A stretch of DNA of 64,000 nt from Portulaca oleracea (lineage: Eukaryota; Streptophyta; Magnoliopsida; Caryophyllales; Portulacaceae): NCBI GenBank assembly GCA_029582165.1, contig CM055893.1:24589179-24653178 (forward strand), written 5' to 3'. The number at the start of each line of letters is the position of its first letter. Positions within the stretch are counted from its first letter, which is position 1. Both the position numbers and the translations under genes were made by a program. Shown one piece after another: positions 10,396 to 21,241 of the stretch. The notes under the pieces are model-generated. The model made no database searches. It was not told where the DNA came from and saw only the letters and a program-made list of their open reading frames with translations.

Positions 10396-10955
10396 AGTCG
10401 TTTTTTGCTTTTTGGACCCCGAACTTTAGGGGTATTTATTTTCTGGACCCTCATATTTCAAAGTTTATATTTTGGACCCTATACTTTGTGGACCCAAAAA
10501 ATGTGGCCCAAAGTTATGTTTGACTCCGGCGATGACCTAATTGTTGCCTAAACTTCCCGCTATGGCCTTTTATCATTTTTTCCTTCTTTTGACTGTTGTT
10601 TTGAAATTGACCAGACTTTGACAGCTAAGGGTGTGTAAAATTAATGGATAAAAAACAGAGGGTAAAAGTTAATTTTTGGTAAATTTGGGTAACTTTTTTG
10701 GCAAATTTATGCTCATATGGGGGTTGGAAATCGTGCAAGAAGAGGAAGAAGAAGTTGCGGCAGGAATATTTTTGAAAGAAAAAAAATTCGATAATGGCTT
10801 TGAAATATGGGGGTCCATATTGTTACCGGAGACAAAGTGTAGGGTCCATATTGTTGTCGGAGATAAAGTATAGGGTCCAAAATATAAACTTTGAAATATG
10901 AGGGTCCAGAAAATAAATACCCCCAAAGTTCGGGGTCCAAAAAGCAAAAAACCCC
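10396..10955. mobile_element. Second foldback/TIR MITE, related in its ends to the 8.35-kb element
   Basis: Left end GTTTTTTGCTTTTTGGACCC, right end its complement GGGTCCAAAAAGCAAAAAAC. The arms are about 85-105 bp (10397-10500 and 10865-10953) and contain repeated GGACCCT blocks. The centre (10501-10865) is not a long hairpin and carries no credible gene. The terminal motif TTTTTTGCNTTTTGGACCC is shared with the 8349-8902 element, so they belong to one superfamily. A clean 9-bp duplication is not evident here. Confidence 0.7.
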
Positions 10956-11008
10956 TTAAAAGACAAGGGAAATTTAGTTAATGATAGGATTGAAGGTGTA
11001 AAACCCTC

Positions 11009-11201
11009 TATAAATAAGAGCACAAATCTCACCTCAATTGCACAGTAATACAATAACATTGTGAGAATTAACTTCTGAAAGTCACCAAGAAATCCATATT
11101 GTGAGATTTGTTTTTCTAATCACCATTAGTTATGAATACCTCAAATTGGTTGAGTTTCTTCAAATTTGCCATCCTAGCATTTATCTTGCTCTCTCTATCT
11201 G
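11009..11201 (+). CDS. Possible promoter and first exon of a small secreted protein
   Basis: A good plant TATA box (CTATAAATAAG, TATAAATA at 11009-11016) lies about 120 bp upstream of an ATG at 11132. The reading frame gives about 23 codons: a short polar start, then a hydrophobic run FAILAFILLSLS, as in a signal peptide. It runs into a canonical donor (TCTG|GTAAGC) at 11201/11202. I could not find a convincing second exon; the downstream intron region contains a TIR element (11362-12382) and then a LINE relic, so the gene may be broken or may be chance. A foldback MITE ends only about 50 bp upstream of the TATA box. Confidence 0.3.
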
Positions 11202-11360
11202 GTAAGCATACTCTAATCCCCTTCAAATTATTCTCATCATAATTTTTATTAGTCCCTTCATCTAATCTCATTTTATATACCTTACTTTCGTTGGTAAATA
11301 TATGAGAACATTTTTCGTATGCTTTCTTTTTCGGTTTTGCTAATCGTCGCCCTGGTCGGG

Positions 11361-12382
11361 GGCGATGGTTAAGAAAGAATTTTTCTTTATTTTTTTAAAT
11401 CTTACTTAATTAAAAATATATGATAAAAGATTACCTATTCCATAAAATATATTTTAGTCTAATCAAATCTGTATAAATTTTATCAGTATCTTTTCTTATT
11501 ATATCTTTCAGTACATATAATTTTTAGAAAAAAAAAAACGATAAAAACTTCTTAATTCTAAATTTTTTGATAAATGATTTTTTGATTATTATATGGGTGA
11601 TAATTTTTGGAAGATTGTTGATACTTTTTTAAATCTCATGTTTTTTACTTGAACGAATTCCACAAAAAAAAGGAAAAAGGAAAGTTTGCTATAAGAGTCC
11701 ACAACAAAACTATAATCAATTAATGGCAAAACCCCACCCATTAGAATAGCTTTTAGAGCTTCATGCAATTTAAACCAGTAATCACATAATTTCTGGAAGA
11801 TTGTTGATAATTCCTCCAGTAATCTTGCAAATGAAGGGAGTAATCACATGAAACCCTATTGTAAGAACAGTAACAAGAATGATAGGGAACATATATGAAA
11901 TTTACAAGGTGCACGCATATTTTATTCGTCATCATTGTTTTCTAATTTTCCTTCAAAGCCATGATGATGATGATGATGATGATGATGATAGCCACTCTGA
12001 CCAGTAATTTTTATAAGTTTCAGGATTGTAGAATCATTCTTGGGTTGGATGATTTGGGACTCTCAGCCGTGAAAGCTTCTTGTTAAATTAAAGATTATTT
12101 GGGAGATAGAAATGTGGATAGAAAGAATGAGAGAAGTCATGGAAAGTTTGGGACTGAAGAGTGTGAAACTAAATTGAATACGTAAGAAATATGGGTACCA
12201 ATATAATTCCTTTTCTAGCAACTATATTTAATTACCTGTTTAGTTACGTGAAATATGGATGGAAAATACAATCTTTTTCTGATCACCAAAATACAATCTT
12301 TTAATTGTCATATATTTGTGCTTATATGAGATTTAAAAAATTTTAAAAAAAATAAAGAAAGATTCTTTCTTAACCATCGCTA
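11361..12382. mobile_element. Putative TIR element of about 1 kb
   Basis: GCGATGGTTAAGAAAGAATT (11361-11380) with its TTTCTTTATTTTTTTAAATCT extension is matched in inverted orientation by AGATTTAAAAAATTTT...AAAGAAAGATTCTTTCTTAACCATCGC at about 12327-12382. The arms are about 45-50 bp. The interior has no transposase; it includes an (ATG)n run at 11960-11990 and AT-rich DNA. Target duplications are not clear, so the boundaries are approximate. Confidence 0.5.
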
Positions 12383-13520
12383 CGGATGGCAATGGAGCGA
12401 GGAATCCCCTAACCCGTCGAGGCCCCGATCTGCATGCCTATCAGACATAACAGGGGACTCTTGTACCATAACAATGGAATTGTTGGAGTTCAAATCTTCA
12501 TCACCCGAGTTGTTGTCATTTGAGTGACTAGATGAAGATGACCCATCCAAGCTAGGCTCGTGGATAATAGTTGGGGGGATAAGATGAGAGTTAATTTCTC
12601 TCACATATATTCTGAAGGAGCAATTGTTAATATCTAACAAGACTTCACCTTCAATTTTGCTGAAAATAGTTGATTGAATGAGGCCCCTCATCACTTCGAA
12701 TTGGTTTGTTGATACAATGCACCGAGCAAGGGTCAATAGCTTACCCCATGGCTGTAAGCTTGAAAATTGTCCCATTTCCAACCATGAGGAGGGTCTCCTA
12801 TAATGTCTACCCACACTCTTCTTGAATCTGCAGACTCGTATATAGACCAGGGTTTGATGTCAGTAAACCAATCATTGAGTTCTCTTGAATCCGTTATCGC
12901 TTCTTCCATCTATTGACTAGTTGCAAATGTGAGCAAGAACTTGACCCCACTCAGTGTCGTTATCTTGGAGAAAGGACCAAAATTGTCTTTAATCACTCAA
13001 GCCAGCGCCTCAAGATCCCTAAGAAACTCAGAAGTGCAACAAGACTTCTTTGTAGCCATTCAACAAATTCCTTATTCACCTCTCCTTGAACTTAACAATT
13101 CAGAGACTCCATTTTGTCACTTGATGTATCAGAGGATCTATTAGGGATCCATTCAAAATTGCTTCTTTTTCAACTTTTCTTCTCAGTTGCCCAATCAACA
13201 ATCAAGCCCAGACCCCGAACCCTCTTCCTATGAAGGTGATGAATACAATGTTCTGCATCACTCCTTCTCCAAACTTGGACATATCCAAAGTTTACTGTTG
13301 AATTTCTCTTGTAGATGATGGTTGCCGACTTTACCTTTGCGTACTTACCAACAATATCTGTGAGACCATACTTGTCCAAGGATTTGTGAAGGTTGCCGGT
13401 GAAGATAGTGGGAGGGTTGAACTTCCAGATCGGCCAGACCCCAGAACTTCTGCCTCTCTGCTTCCCAGATCTCTTTCTCTCCATTTCTCTCTCCTCACAT
13501 TCTCTCTCATCTCTCCTCAA
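12380..13520 (-). pseudogene. Decayed RRM-type ORF1 of a plant LINE retrotransposon
   Basis: Read on the minus strand. The first segment (13520-13170) holds an RNA-recognition motif: RNP2-like TIFTGNL, then RNP1-like VNFGYVQV, after a basic Arg/Glu-rich start. A middle part (13169-12815) is full of stops. The second segment (12814-12380) holds GKLLTLARCIVSTNQFEVMR ... EVLLDINNCSFRIYVREI, which resembles the conserved block after the RRM in LINE ORF1-like plant proteins, followed by a Ser/Asn/Asp-rich tail. An RRM plus this block is common in plant LINE ORF1 proteins (RNA-binding chaperones). No reverse transcriptase is nearby, so this is a truncated relic. A captured host RNA-binding gene is the alternative. 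Confidence 0.5.
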
Positions 13521-14002
13521 TTTTAGGTAATCCGTACCACTATATAACTATAAGTGAAGAATTAAACCTTTTGCCAAAAAGTTACCAAAAATTTGCTGGG
13601 AGGTGCCATACATTCTTAAAAACTGACTCGCGGGGACAACATTTTTTTAATGCACTCAAAGGGGACCAAGTTCTCAAAAAATTGGCTGCAAGGTGCCTTT
13701 CCGGCCATTTCTTACCGGGAATCATTAAAAGACTAAAATGGCCTTGGGGATGTATGTTAAAAGACGAAGAAGCCCTTATATTTGCCCGCTCAAAAAAAGT
13801 GAAGGCCTGTCGACTTACCTTCTTCAATGCATGCCAACTACCACTGCAAGCAAACCTATTCGATCGAGTCTATCTGGAAATTCTTCATCAAGGGAAGGAG
13901 TTGTCTGGGACGGTGATCGAACTTCGACGACGGTTGCTTGGATGTCGGAAAGGTGGTGCTGAACTCCAGGGCTTGCGTTGATCGTCGAAACAGAGCAGAA
14001 CA
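13521..14002 (+). other. 5' flank of the MULE gene
   Basis: Probably contains the upstream terminal repeat and promoter of the MULE, but the matching 3' repeat is missing because the element is truncated, so TIRs cannot be shown. Frames of 81-136 codons on both strands here look like chance overlaps without recognised motifs. Confidence 0.35.
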
Positions 14003-17000
14003 ATGGTGAGTGAAATTGTGTGTACTGACAGTGTAGTTAGGGTTTAAATTTGGTTTAGGGTTCGAAATTTGTTTAGGGTTAATTGGGTATTAGTTGTTGT
14101 TCATGGGGACGACTATTGTTAATGGAAATTCGTAATTTGACTGAAGTTTGAAAGTAAATTTGTCAAAAAACCTTTGTTCAGTGTCGGGTATTTCAAGTGT
14201 CGAAAGATTTGATTTTTATAGGGATAAATTTTTGCAATTTATGGTATTCAATTGCTGTTTATTCATTTTTAGTTGCTTAATCTGTTGTGTAGGGTGATTC
14301 AATGAAGTCATCCATTGTTAGATTCCATACAAAAAGATTTTTCATACCTGAGCAGGACCTAGACAAGTACAATCAGAAGGAACTGTTTGTTGACATTAAG
14401 CAGATGTTCATTCAAGAAATGGAGAAATTTCCTAAGTTTGCTGGGATTAATTGGTACCTACCTGGGTTAGAGAACAAGAAGATGCCTCTGATTACTGACA
14501 CTGACTGGAACAAATTTGTGGGAGCTTGGTCAAAGTTGAAGCAAGTGAAGACATTTCCTGTTGAATTGGTTGAGTTGGCTGGTAAGGGGAAGCTGCAACA
14601 AACTGTGGAAAGCATTGAGGTTTCACCACCTGAAGAAATATTGGTGGAAATGTCCCTGAGTCAAGCAAATGCATGGGCAGATGAATTGATATGTACCCCT
14701 GTTGATACTCAGCATAGCCAAATTGGTAGCCAGAATGTGAACAACAAGCCACCATTTGCAAGCAAAGGCCAGAGGTTTGGTAGTAGGCCACCTAAGCTAC
14801 CTTTCAGAAGGAGTTTGCACAGAGAAGCAAAGGCAGCCAAAGCAAAGGAAGTTGGGTCAATAAAAAATGGGTATATGGCTTCTGAATGTGGGCCTGGAGA
14901 AGATGTTGCTGGGCTTGGAGAACATGTTGTTGGGCCTGGAGAAGCAGCAGGTGGGCCTCAAGTGTCTGCATCTACTGGCCCAACTGTGAGCATTAATGAT
15001 GGAAGCAACTTCAACAATAACTTGGGGGAGGTCAATAAATGTGGTCCTGGTCCAACCAAAGATGCACACTCCACTGTTAGCTCACCAGCTAGATCAAGAA
15101 AGGGAATCACTGGTAGAGCAGTCACCCCATCCATTCCAATCTCTAAAGCTAGAGATGTTTCTCCACCAGCTCGATCAACAACACCAACTAAATCCACAGG
15201 AGCTGGAACCCCAAGGAGGCCAGTGACAAGATCTGTTTCAGCTGGATCACCTACACAGGAAGCTGAGACAGACTTACCTACACCCCAATCAACTCCTTGC
15301 AAAAAGAAGACTGTAAAAGGTAAGAAATCAATGGAGATTGATCCTGATATGCTTGAAAACATATCAAAACAGTTTGGTGGTCTAGATCCAAAGGAAGTGC
15401 AAGATATTGGAAGGCCAGACATACCTGAAATTGATGTCTTCTTTGAGGATGATGAGAATGCCATAGGGGGGTCTAATGAGGTAGGCCAGCTAGAGGATGA
15501 TGATGACAGTGATGATGAAGATTTCTTTCCATCAGAAGATGAAGAAGACAGTGAGAGTGACAATGACACTGATGATGTGGTTGATGAAGATGTGGAGGAA
15601 TCAGATTTAGAAGGTGATGGAGAATTGGAGGTTGAGAGAAGACAGCAGCTGGGGGTGGTGGTTGATGAGGATGGACTTGCGCAACACAAGCTGACTGTTG
15701 CAGGCAAGATGGCCAAATTGTACAGTCAATGTACAGTTTGGACTGAAAGTAGAGATGGTAAAGTGGACATAAAAGCTGGGGATTTGTTCACTTCCAAGGA
15801 ACAATTCTTAGATGTTATGAAGACTTACACAATTCAGAGAGGTATAGTTTTGAAGAAGGTGAAGAACAACAAGAAAAGGTTTACTCACACATGTGCAAAT
15901 GAGAAGTGTAGTTTTAGAATTCATGCAACTGTGATGCAAGACAATGTAACTTGGAGGGTTAAGTATGTGAAGGGGGGCATGTATGCTATGAAAAAACAGC
16001 CCATCATCGAGCTGGTAAACATTGGGTTGCTAAGCAGTTGAAGAAGGACTTCATGGCAAACCCAAACATGGATGCCAAGGGTGTTCATGCACTAATTTTT
16101 CAAAGATTTGGGGTTGCTGTGCCTGATTACACTTGCTATAGAGCTGTTAGGTTGATGAAGGGGGAGTTGTTTGGTAATCATGATGAGGGGTATAGGAAAC
16201 TACCTCAATATTGTGAGGAATTCACTAAGGCAAACCCAAGGTCAAAATGTTTCATTAAGTTCACTGATAGAGGTCCTACCCTGAATCCCACTTTCAAGAG
16301 GATAATGATATGCATTGGTTCTGCAATCAAAACATTCAAGAACTGTAGGGTATTGATTGGATTGGATGCTTGTTTCTTGAAGGGGCCTTACAAAGGTGTT
16401 TTGATGACTGCCATTGACTTAGATGGCAATAATGGACAATACCCACTGGCCTATGGAGTATTCCCAATAGAAGATGATGAAGAATGGTCATTCTTTGTCA
16501 ATGGAGTGGCTGTTGCATTAGAGTCACACCAAGAAACACACAAGTACACATTCATGGCAGACAGACACCAGGTTCTAATGCTGACACTTTGTAAACTTTC
16601 AATTATTGATCAATTGTTTATGATGTTTATGGTTTGTGTTGTGATTTGTTTGGGGATTTATTACAAATGTTTAAAATTTTTTTTTCCTCAGTCAATCAAG
16701 AATGCTCTAGCCAAGTTCTTTCCTCAGTCAAGGAGAAGGGTTTGTGTCCTACACTTATACAAAAACTTTGCAAACAAGTTTCCAGGTAAAAAAATGAATT
16801 CATTTCACCCGGGAATAATTAGTTCTATTGTATAGATTAAGTTGACTAACTATGCTTGCTCAGGTGCTTGGTTCCACTTCCACTTCTATATAGCTGCAAA
16901 TGCATACTCAGAGCATGTTTTCAAGACTGCAATGGAGAAGATCAAGGAGAAAAGTGCAGCTGCATACAATTGGTTAAGGGATGCAGAGCCAGTTGAGAAC

Positions 17001-17691
17001 TGGGCCATATTCAAATATGACCAAAACCTCAAGAGTGATGACAACACCAACAACTTCGTGGAGTCATTCAACCATGCCATCATCAAACATATACGTAGGC
17101 CATTACTTACTATGTTGGAAGAAATTAGGAAAGTAATCGGCCATCGGTTTGATAAGAGACACAAATTGGGATGTAGTTGGGAAAGTAGGATAACACCATT
17201 TGTGGACAAGAAAGTGAGGAAAACAATAATTGACTCCAGGGTTGTGGTGTAGTCACCAGTGCTGGGAGGGGTTTGTTTGACATATGGGAGGGGAGTGTGA
17301 ACCACAACGTTGACCTCAACGAGCACACTTGCACCTGTTGCAAATGGCAGATAACTGGCATTCCATGTAAGCATGCAACTAGGTGTATACACTATGAGAA
17401 CTTGAATGTTGAGGACTACATTGCACCTTGTTTCATGGTGGAGAAATATAGAAAGCTGTATGACACATTCATCCGTCCAATACCTGATCACACCATGTGG
17501 CCTGACTCTGATCATAAGCTGCTTGATCCACCTTTTGAGTTGAAGAAGAAAGGCAGGCCTGAAAAGCACAAAAGAAGAGAGGCCAGAGATGTTCTTGAAA
17601 AAGCTAAGGACATTGGGAAGAAGCATGACACCAAGAGATGCTCCACATGTGATGAGACAGGACACAACTATAACATAAAATCTTTATTGTT
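14003..17691 (+). pseudogene. Mutator-like (MULE/MuDR) transposase, spliced, frameshifted and 3'-truncated
   Basis: Proposed exons: 14003-14005 (just the ATG, donor ATG|GTGAGTG), 14293-16571, 16692-16785, 16864 to about 17691. The introns (14006-14292, 16572-16691, 16786-16863) have GT...AG ends and keep frame. Order of parts: an N-terminal region with no motif I recognise; a Ser/Pro-rich linker; a strongly acidic block (15426-15630); the MuDR DNA-binding domain (GDLFTSKEQF ... CANEKCSFRIHAT, about 15778-15960); the MULE DDE core with GLDACFLKGPYKG and FMADRHQ, then CVLHLYKNF; a SWIM zinc finger (CTCCKW...PCKH, 17326-17372); and the start of a CCHC knuckle (CSTCDETGHN) that is cut off. Two breaks: a one-base loss in an A-run near 15990-15995 and a frameshift near 17247-17252. 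In life it would cut and paste MULE DNA in the nucleus. Confidence 0.85.
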
Positions 17692-17901
17692 TTGCACCAT
17701 AATAAGTAAATGTATTGCTTATCAAAAAATTACTAAAAAGTAAACGTGTTTACCATTCTAAAAAGTTTTCATTTTAATCTATAATACATACATATATACA
17801 TACATACATACATACATACATACACACATACACACATACATACATACATACATACATACATACATACATACATACATACATTCATACATAAATACATACA
17901 T
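17692..17901. repeat. (ACAT)n microsatellite at the truncated end of the MULE
   Basis: After the broken zinc knuckle, about 90 bp of AT-rich DNA leads into roughly 25 ACAT/ATAC repeats (17787-17901). The repeat lies exactly between the lost MULE 3' end and a fragment of the copia D LTR, so it marks a junction. Confidence 0.85.
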
Positions 17902-18003
17902 TTGAATCTTAATCTCAACAAATTAAGACCCTAACGTCCTTTACTAGTGATCCTTTTTACAAAAAGTTTCATAACCATATTCACCCCCTCTAGGGTTCTT
18001 TCA
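17902..18003 (+). repeat. Last ~100 bp of the 3' LTR of copia element D
   Basis: Matches, in inverted orientation, 55469-55570 of the D 5' LTR (GAATCTTAATCTCAACA ... CTAGGGTTNTTTCA). It ends at 18003 and is followed by CTACA (18004-18008), the complement of the TGTAG that flanks the D 5' LTR at 56395-56399. It therefore carries the D target duplication, but flipped relative to the rest of D. Confidence 0.8.
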
Positions 18004-18774
18004 CTACAATCTTCACAGGGAAAATTGTGCTTTGGACTCTAATTGGTTTTATATCACGTAATCTGATGAAGCACTGACTATATCATGTGATTCATATAAG
18101 GGCTCTAATGATTACGAAGTTAATGGAAGACCATTAAGAAGACATGGTGGTGGTTGGCAAGAAACAAAAAAAGCTGATGTCATCCATTTATTAAAGCTAG
18201 TAGACATGATCATGTATAAATTGCACATTTGCACTAGTGTGATCAAAATGCTTTTAGCTAAGTGGAGAAAAGTTGGGTGTATGCAATGTGGTGTTGGAGC
18301 GTGCCTTTAAATACAAGTTTAAGAGAATCAAATCTAGGACTTGCCATTTATCATTTCATTATGATCGAATAAAATGTGAAAGAGAAAAACAAAGGGAAGA
18401 CAAGTTTCCTTAAGTTGGAGATTGATATCCCAATTTTTGTTTTGATTTGATCTCCCAAGATGCATGCCATTAATATGGCCATAATTATGTATACTAATAA
18501 TATGGGCATAATTTGTCTACTAATTTGTCTGTACCACTAAGATGGCACACAAGTGAATTCCTGACACTAATCCTCACGTGTCACTTTGGAGATAAGTGTA
18601 CATAATTTAAATTTTATACAGTAAGCCAAACATGTGACTATGTACGCAACCTCCAGCAGCAAAACAATGCAAGTCAGCAGCCAAGCTCAGAAGACAAGTT
18701 AAAAAATGTATCTGAGATGTCACTCGCGTTCAAACACATTACAATGAACACGATTTAGTCTCGAGGGGGCAATT
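18004..18774 (+). mobile_element. 3' internal segment of element E
   Basis: Lies between the D target duplication and the E 3' LTR. It contains no intact ORF; it ends with the polypurine-like tract CTCGAGGGGGCAATT (18760-18774) directly before the LTR. Scraps such as YEVNGRPLRRHGGG at about 18107-18150 are too short to assign. Confidence 0.6.
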
Positions 18775-19414
18775 TGTAGACACTAAAAAAATCAAAATAG
18801 TGTCTAAAGTTAAAATAAATTAAATTGATTATTTTGGTTTGTCCAAATTAATTAATTTAGTTTATTTAAGTGAAATTGGCTCAAGCTAGCTATAGAGTCA
18901 AAGCTCGAACGATTGTCAAGTCAAAGTCAAATCGACTATCAAGTCAACCCAAACCTAAGGTCCGGACAACGGCCCAAAAAGACTACCAAGTCAAAGTCAA
19001 ATGGACTACCAAGTCATCTTAATCCTAAGGCCCGGACAATGGCCCAAAAAAGGCTAGCAAGTCATAAGCATAAGAGAGAGATCAAATCTCTTCCCTATAA
19101 ATAGAACTCTACCTCTTCTCATATGAAGACAGAAAAAATCCAACTCTTAAGATGACTCTCTCTAGAATTAAACAACAAACACTACATTATGTGTCGTTTG
19201 TTCTGGAGATTCAACACAAACTTGATCGCGATTCAAGCCGCATCGGCCCTCCTTCAAGAAGATGACAGAGATAGAATCAAAGGATTTTTTATTTGTTCAT
19301 ATTGTAACAAAGATTATAGAGATTGTACCCAAATTCTTTAAAATTAATACAAATTTTATTTGTTCATTTTTTTCTTGTCTTTATTAATTTTAGACTCGAA
19401 AATTTGTAGTTACA
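18775..19414 (+). repeat. 3' LTR of element E (640 bp, plus orientation)
   Basis: TGTAGACACTAAAAAAATC to GTAGTTACA. It is the inverted-orientation partner of 59732-60365. It contains two tandem copies of a roughly 75-bp unit (CAAGTCAAAGTCAAATNGAC ... CTAAGGNCCGGACAANGGCC), a TATA box (CCCTATAAATAGAAC, about 19093) and a transcription-end region near 19330. It is flanked on the right by ATCGC, close to the ATTGC expected from the other end. Confidence 0.8.
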
Positions 19415-19470
19415 ATCGCCATCCAATTTGCAAAAGATGGGATTATTATAATCTAATTTTCCTATATAAT
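19415..19470 (+). repeat. Detached outer part of the terminal repeat of TIR element F
   Basis: CCAATTTGCAAAAGATGGGA plus TTATTAT repeats, with few changes, the sequence at 62093-62122 just outside the inner F terminal repeat. Its position immediately after the E 3' LTR shows that E inserted into the F terminal repeat. Confidence 0.6.
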
Positions 19471-19829
19471 TATCCTAGCTCATCAGCCGTCTGTCCCAGC
19501 AACACCTGCTTTACCCCCTGCCTAAGAAGAATCTGTCCCCACTGCCCCTCAATCCTAAGATTTCTTTTGTTTAGATTTCGAACTTTTTTTTTTTTGCCAA
19601 ACATTCCTCTCGTTTCCTTTCTCATGAAAGCCAAAAAGGGGGAGATGACTTTTGTAGTGTTCCTGCTTATGTCTTATGGTCCCTTGCATTAATCTTGCTA
19701 TCTTATGGTCTGTAACTAAAACATTATCTACATCTATGCATGACCATCAGTTGACTATTTCTGCTTGATATACATATGTTATATAATCGTCCTGTATAGT
19801 TTTGTCTTTCACTCAAAAAGGGGGGAGAT
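19471..19829 (+). mobile_element. 3' internal end of copia element D (ORF tail, UTR, PPT)
   Basis: A Pro/Ser-rich coding tail (PSVPATPALPPA) near 19485-19525 is followed by a T-run, AAAAAGGGGGAGATGAC at 19632-19648 and finally AAAAAGGGGGGAGAT (19815-19829) directly before the LTR. Two purine tracts before the 3' LTR are usual in SIRE-like copia elements. Orientation is plus, opposite to the D gag-pol at 50.7-55.4 kb. Confidence 0.6.
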
Positions 19830-20476
19830 TGTAGAAACTCTCTCTGCGCAAAGGACATTTGTGATAGCAGGGAAAAGGCCATTGGCCTTAACAAGCAGCA
19901 AGCACATTCAAGGAAGCCTCGTAACAAAAGCAAAGATATTAAAAGGAAGCACTGGGTTTTGAAGTGAAAGACAAAGAACAGTGAAGTTTCTCTGGAGATT
20001 GCAAATCTGTTTTCTATCCTTTTTCTAACCTGACTAATTGATTGTGATTTCCTGAATTGTAGGAAACAATCAATCAAAGAATTAAGGGAAAGAAGCAACC
20101 GCAACTTCCGGAAGACTCACAAAAAGGAAAGCAAATCAAGGCAAACTTGGAAGGAAGAACAAAGCACGAAGAAGGAAAGTATCTGGAGATTTCCAACGGC
20201 ACTACACTAATTTTGCGAACTCGACAACTATAAGAAGATGACATATTGATCGAAGAAAACCAACGATTCCACGGAAGCAATCGGGTGTTCAAAACAGAGA
20301 AAGTGTGTTCTGTGTTTTGATTAAAGTTCTCTCTACTGTTGAGTGTGAGATTAGATTGAGTGAATTCAAATCATTAACAGAATTAGGTTTTGTTTTAGAC
20401 TCTTGTAATTGATTCCTAGAAGGACTTAGGATCGATTGGTGATTACACCAAACATGCGTTTGGTGGGTGTTTTTCC
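19830..20476 (+). repeat. 5' two-thirds of a D-family LTR (plus orientation)
   Basis: Starts TGTAGAAACTCTC and matches the inverted D LTR (56394 down to 55732) up to GGTGGGTGTTTTTCC at 20476, where it stops. About 160 bp of LTR between this break and the tail at 17902 are missing. At 20476/20477 it is fused to a minus-strand D ORF. Confidence 0.85.
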
Positions 20477-21168
20477 CCGAGTTCAGGGTGATGGTCGGTG
20501 AGGACATTAAGAAGAAGAGATGCGCAGGCTTCATTAATTGTTTCTTTGTTTGTGTCTCTTGGAAGAATGGTGCGAACAACAGTGTAATAGAGAAACCTAT
20601 CTTCTGAAGTGAGACTTGTGTATTGGGTATTTTTGGTCTTAGAAGGGCAAGCAAAGAGTTGACGCAACTCTTGCTTTGGGTCAGACGGTAGCGATAGAAG
20701 AGGTTTGGTGGGATCAGAGGAAAGACCTAAAATGCGTTCAATTTGGTTTGGGGAGAGGAAGATGTTGACACCAGAGACTAAGGTTTGGAGAGATCGACTC
20801 GAATTTGGGACAAGATTGGCATAAAACTGGAGAATAAGTGATGGATAGATTACGGGTTCGCAGTTGAAGAAGGCAGTGCAGCCGAGGTCTTTGAGGACAA
20901 CAAAGGACGGAAAGATTTGCATGAGAGGGTCGAGGTCGACATTCTCATAGCAGAGAATCACCCGATTTGCCAGATTTTCATGTGTTTATTCTCGAGAGAG
21001 AGCCAGAGTGGAGGAAGGTTAGGGAGGAATGGGGACTGGCTCAGAAGAAGAGGAGTGGGAGTGAGTGCAATTGTGTGGACTAGGTGAAGCTTTGCGGGAC
21101 CGAAGTCTTTTGGCAACTTCGGTTGATGGGGAAGGGGCAGTGGTTTTCTGGGCTGGTTGGTTCTTCAT
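20477..21168 (-). pseudogene. Extra ORF downstream of pol in copia element D, truncated
   Basis: Minus strand from an ATG at 21166-21168 after a CT-rich leader. The first about 50 residues are basic and Ser/Pro-rich (KRLRSRKASPSP); then come two in-frame TAA stops, then a readable domain of about 170 residues (CYENVDLDPLMQ ... PSLILQFYANLV ... IERILGLSS ... LYYTVVRTILP). It resembles the putative plant transposon protein domain found in the extra ORF of several LTR elements; its function is unknown. The frame then runs through the breakpoint at 20477 into inverted LTR sequence and ends KHPPNACLV. The real C-terminus is probably the fragment near 19485. Upstream, across the B insertion, CTATTTAAAT at about 50173-50182 could be a TATA box. 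Confidence 0.6.
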
Positions 21169-21241
21169 AGTGGAGGAAGGTGAAAAGGAAGAAAGGGATG
21201 GAAGTGATTGTGATGGAGAGCTAGGTGGGGAAGAAGGTGGG

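Noticed and set aside
14958..15716. Minus-strand 252-codon Ser-rich ORF opposite the MULE
   Set aside because: Shadow of the acidic GAT/GAA-rich coding stretch; antisense of Asp/Glu codons gives Ser/Phe/Leu.
16886..17665. Minus-strand 259-codon ORF opposite the MULE 3' exons
   Set aside because: Antisense shadow of a strand with clear MULE and SWIM motifs; no motif of its own.
18107..18150. Pol C-terminus of element E (YEVNGRPLRRHGGG)
   Set aside because: Too short to separate from chance; noted only as a scrap.
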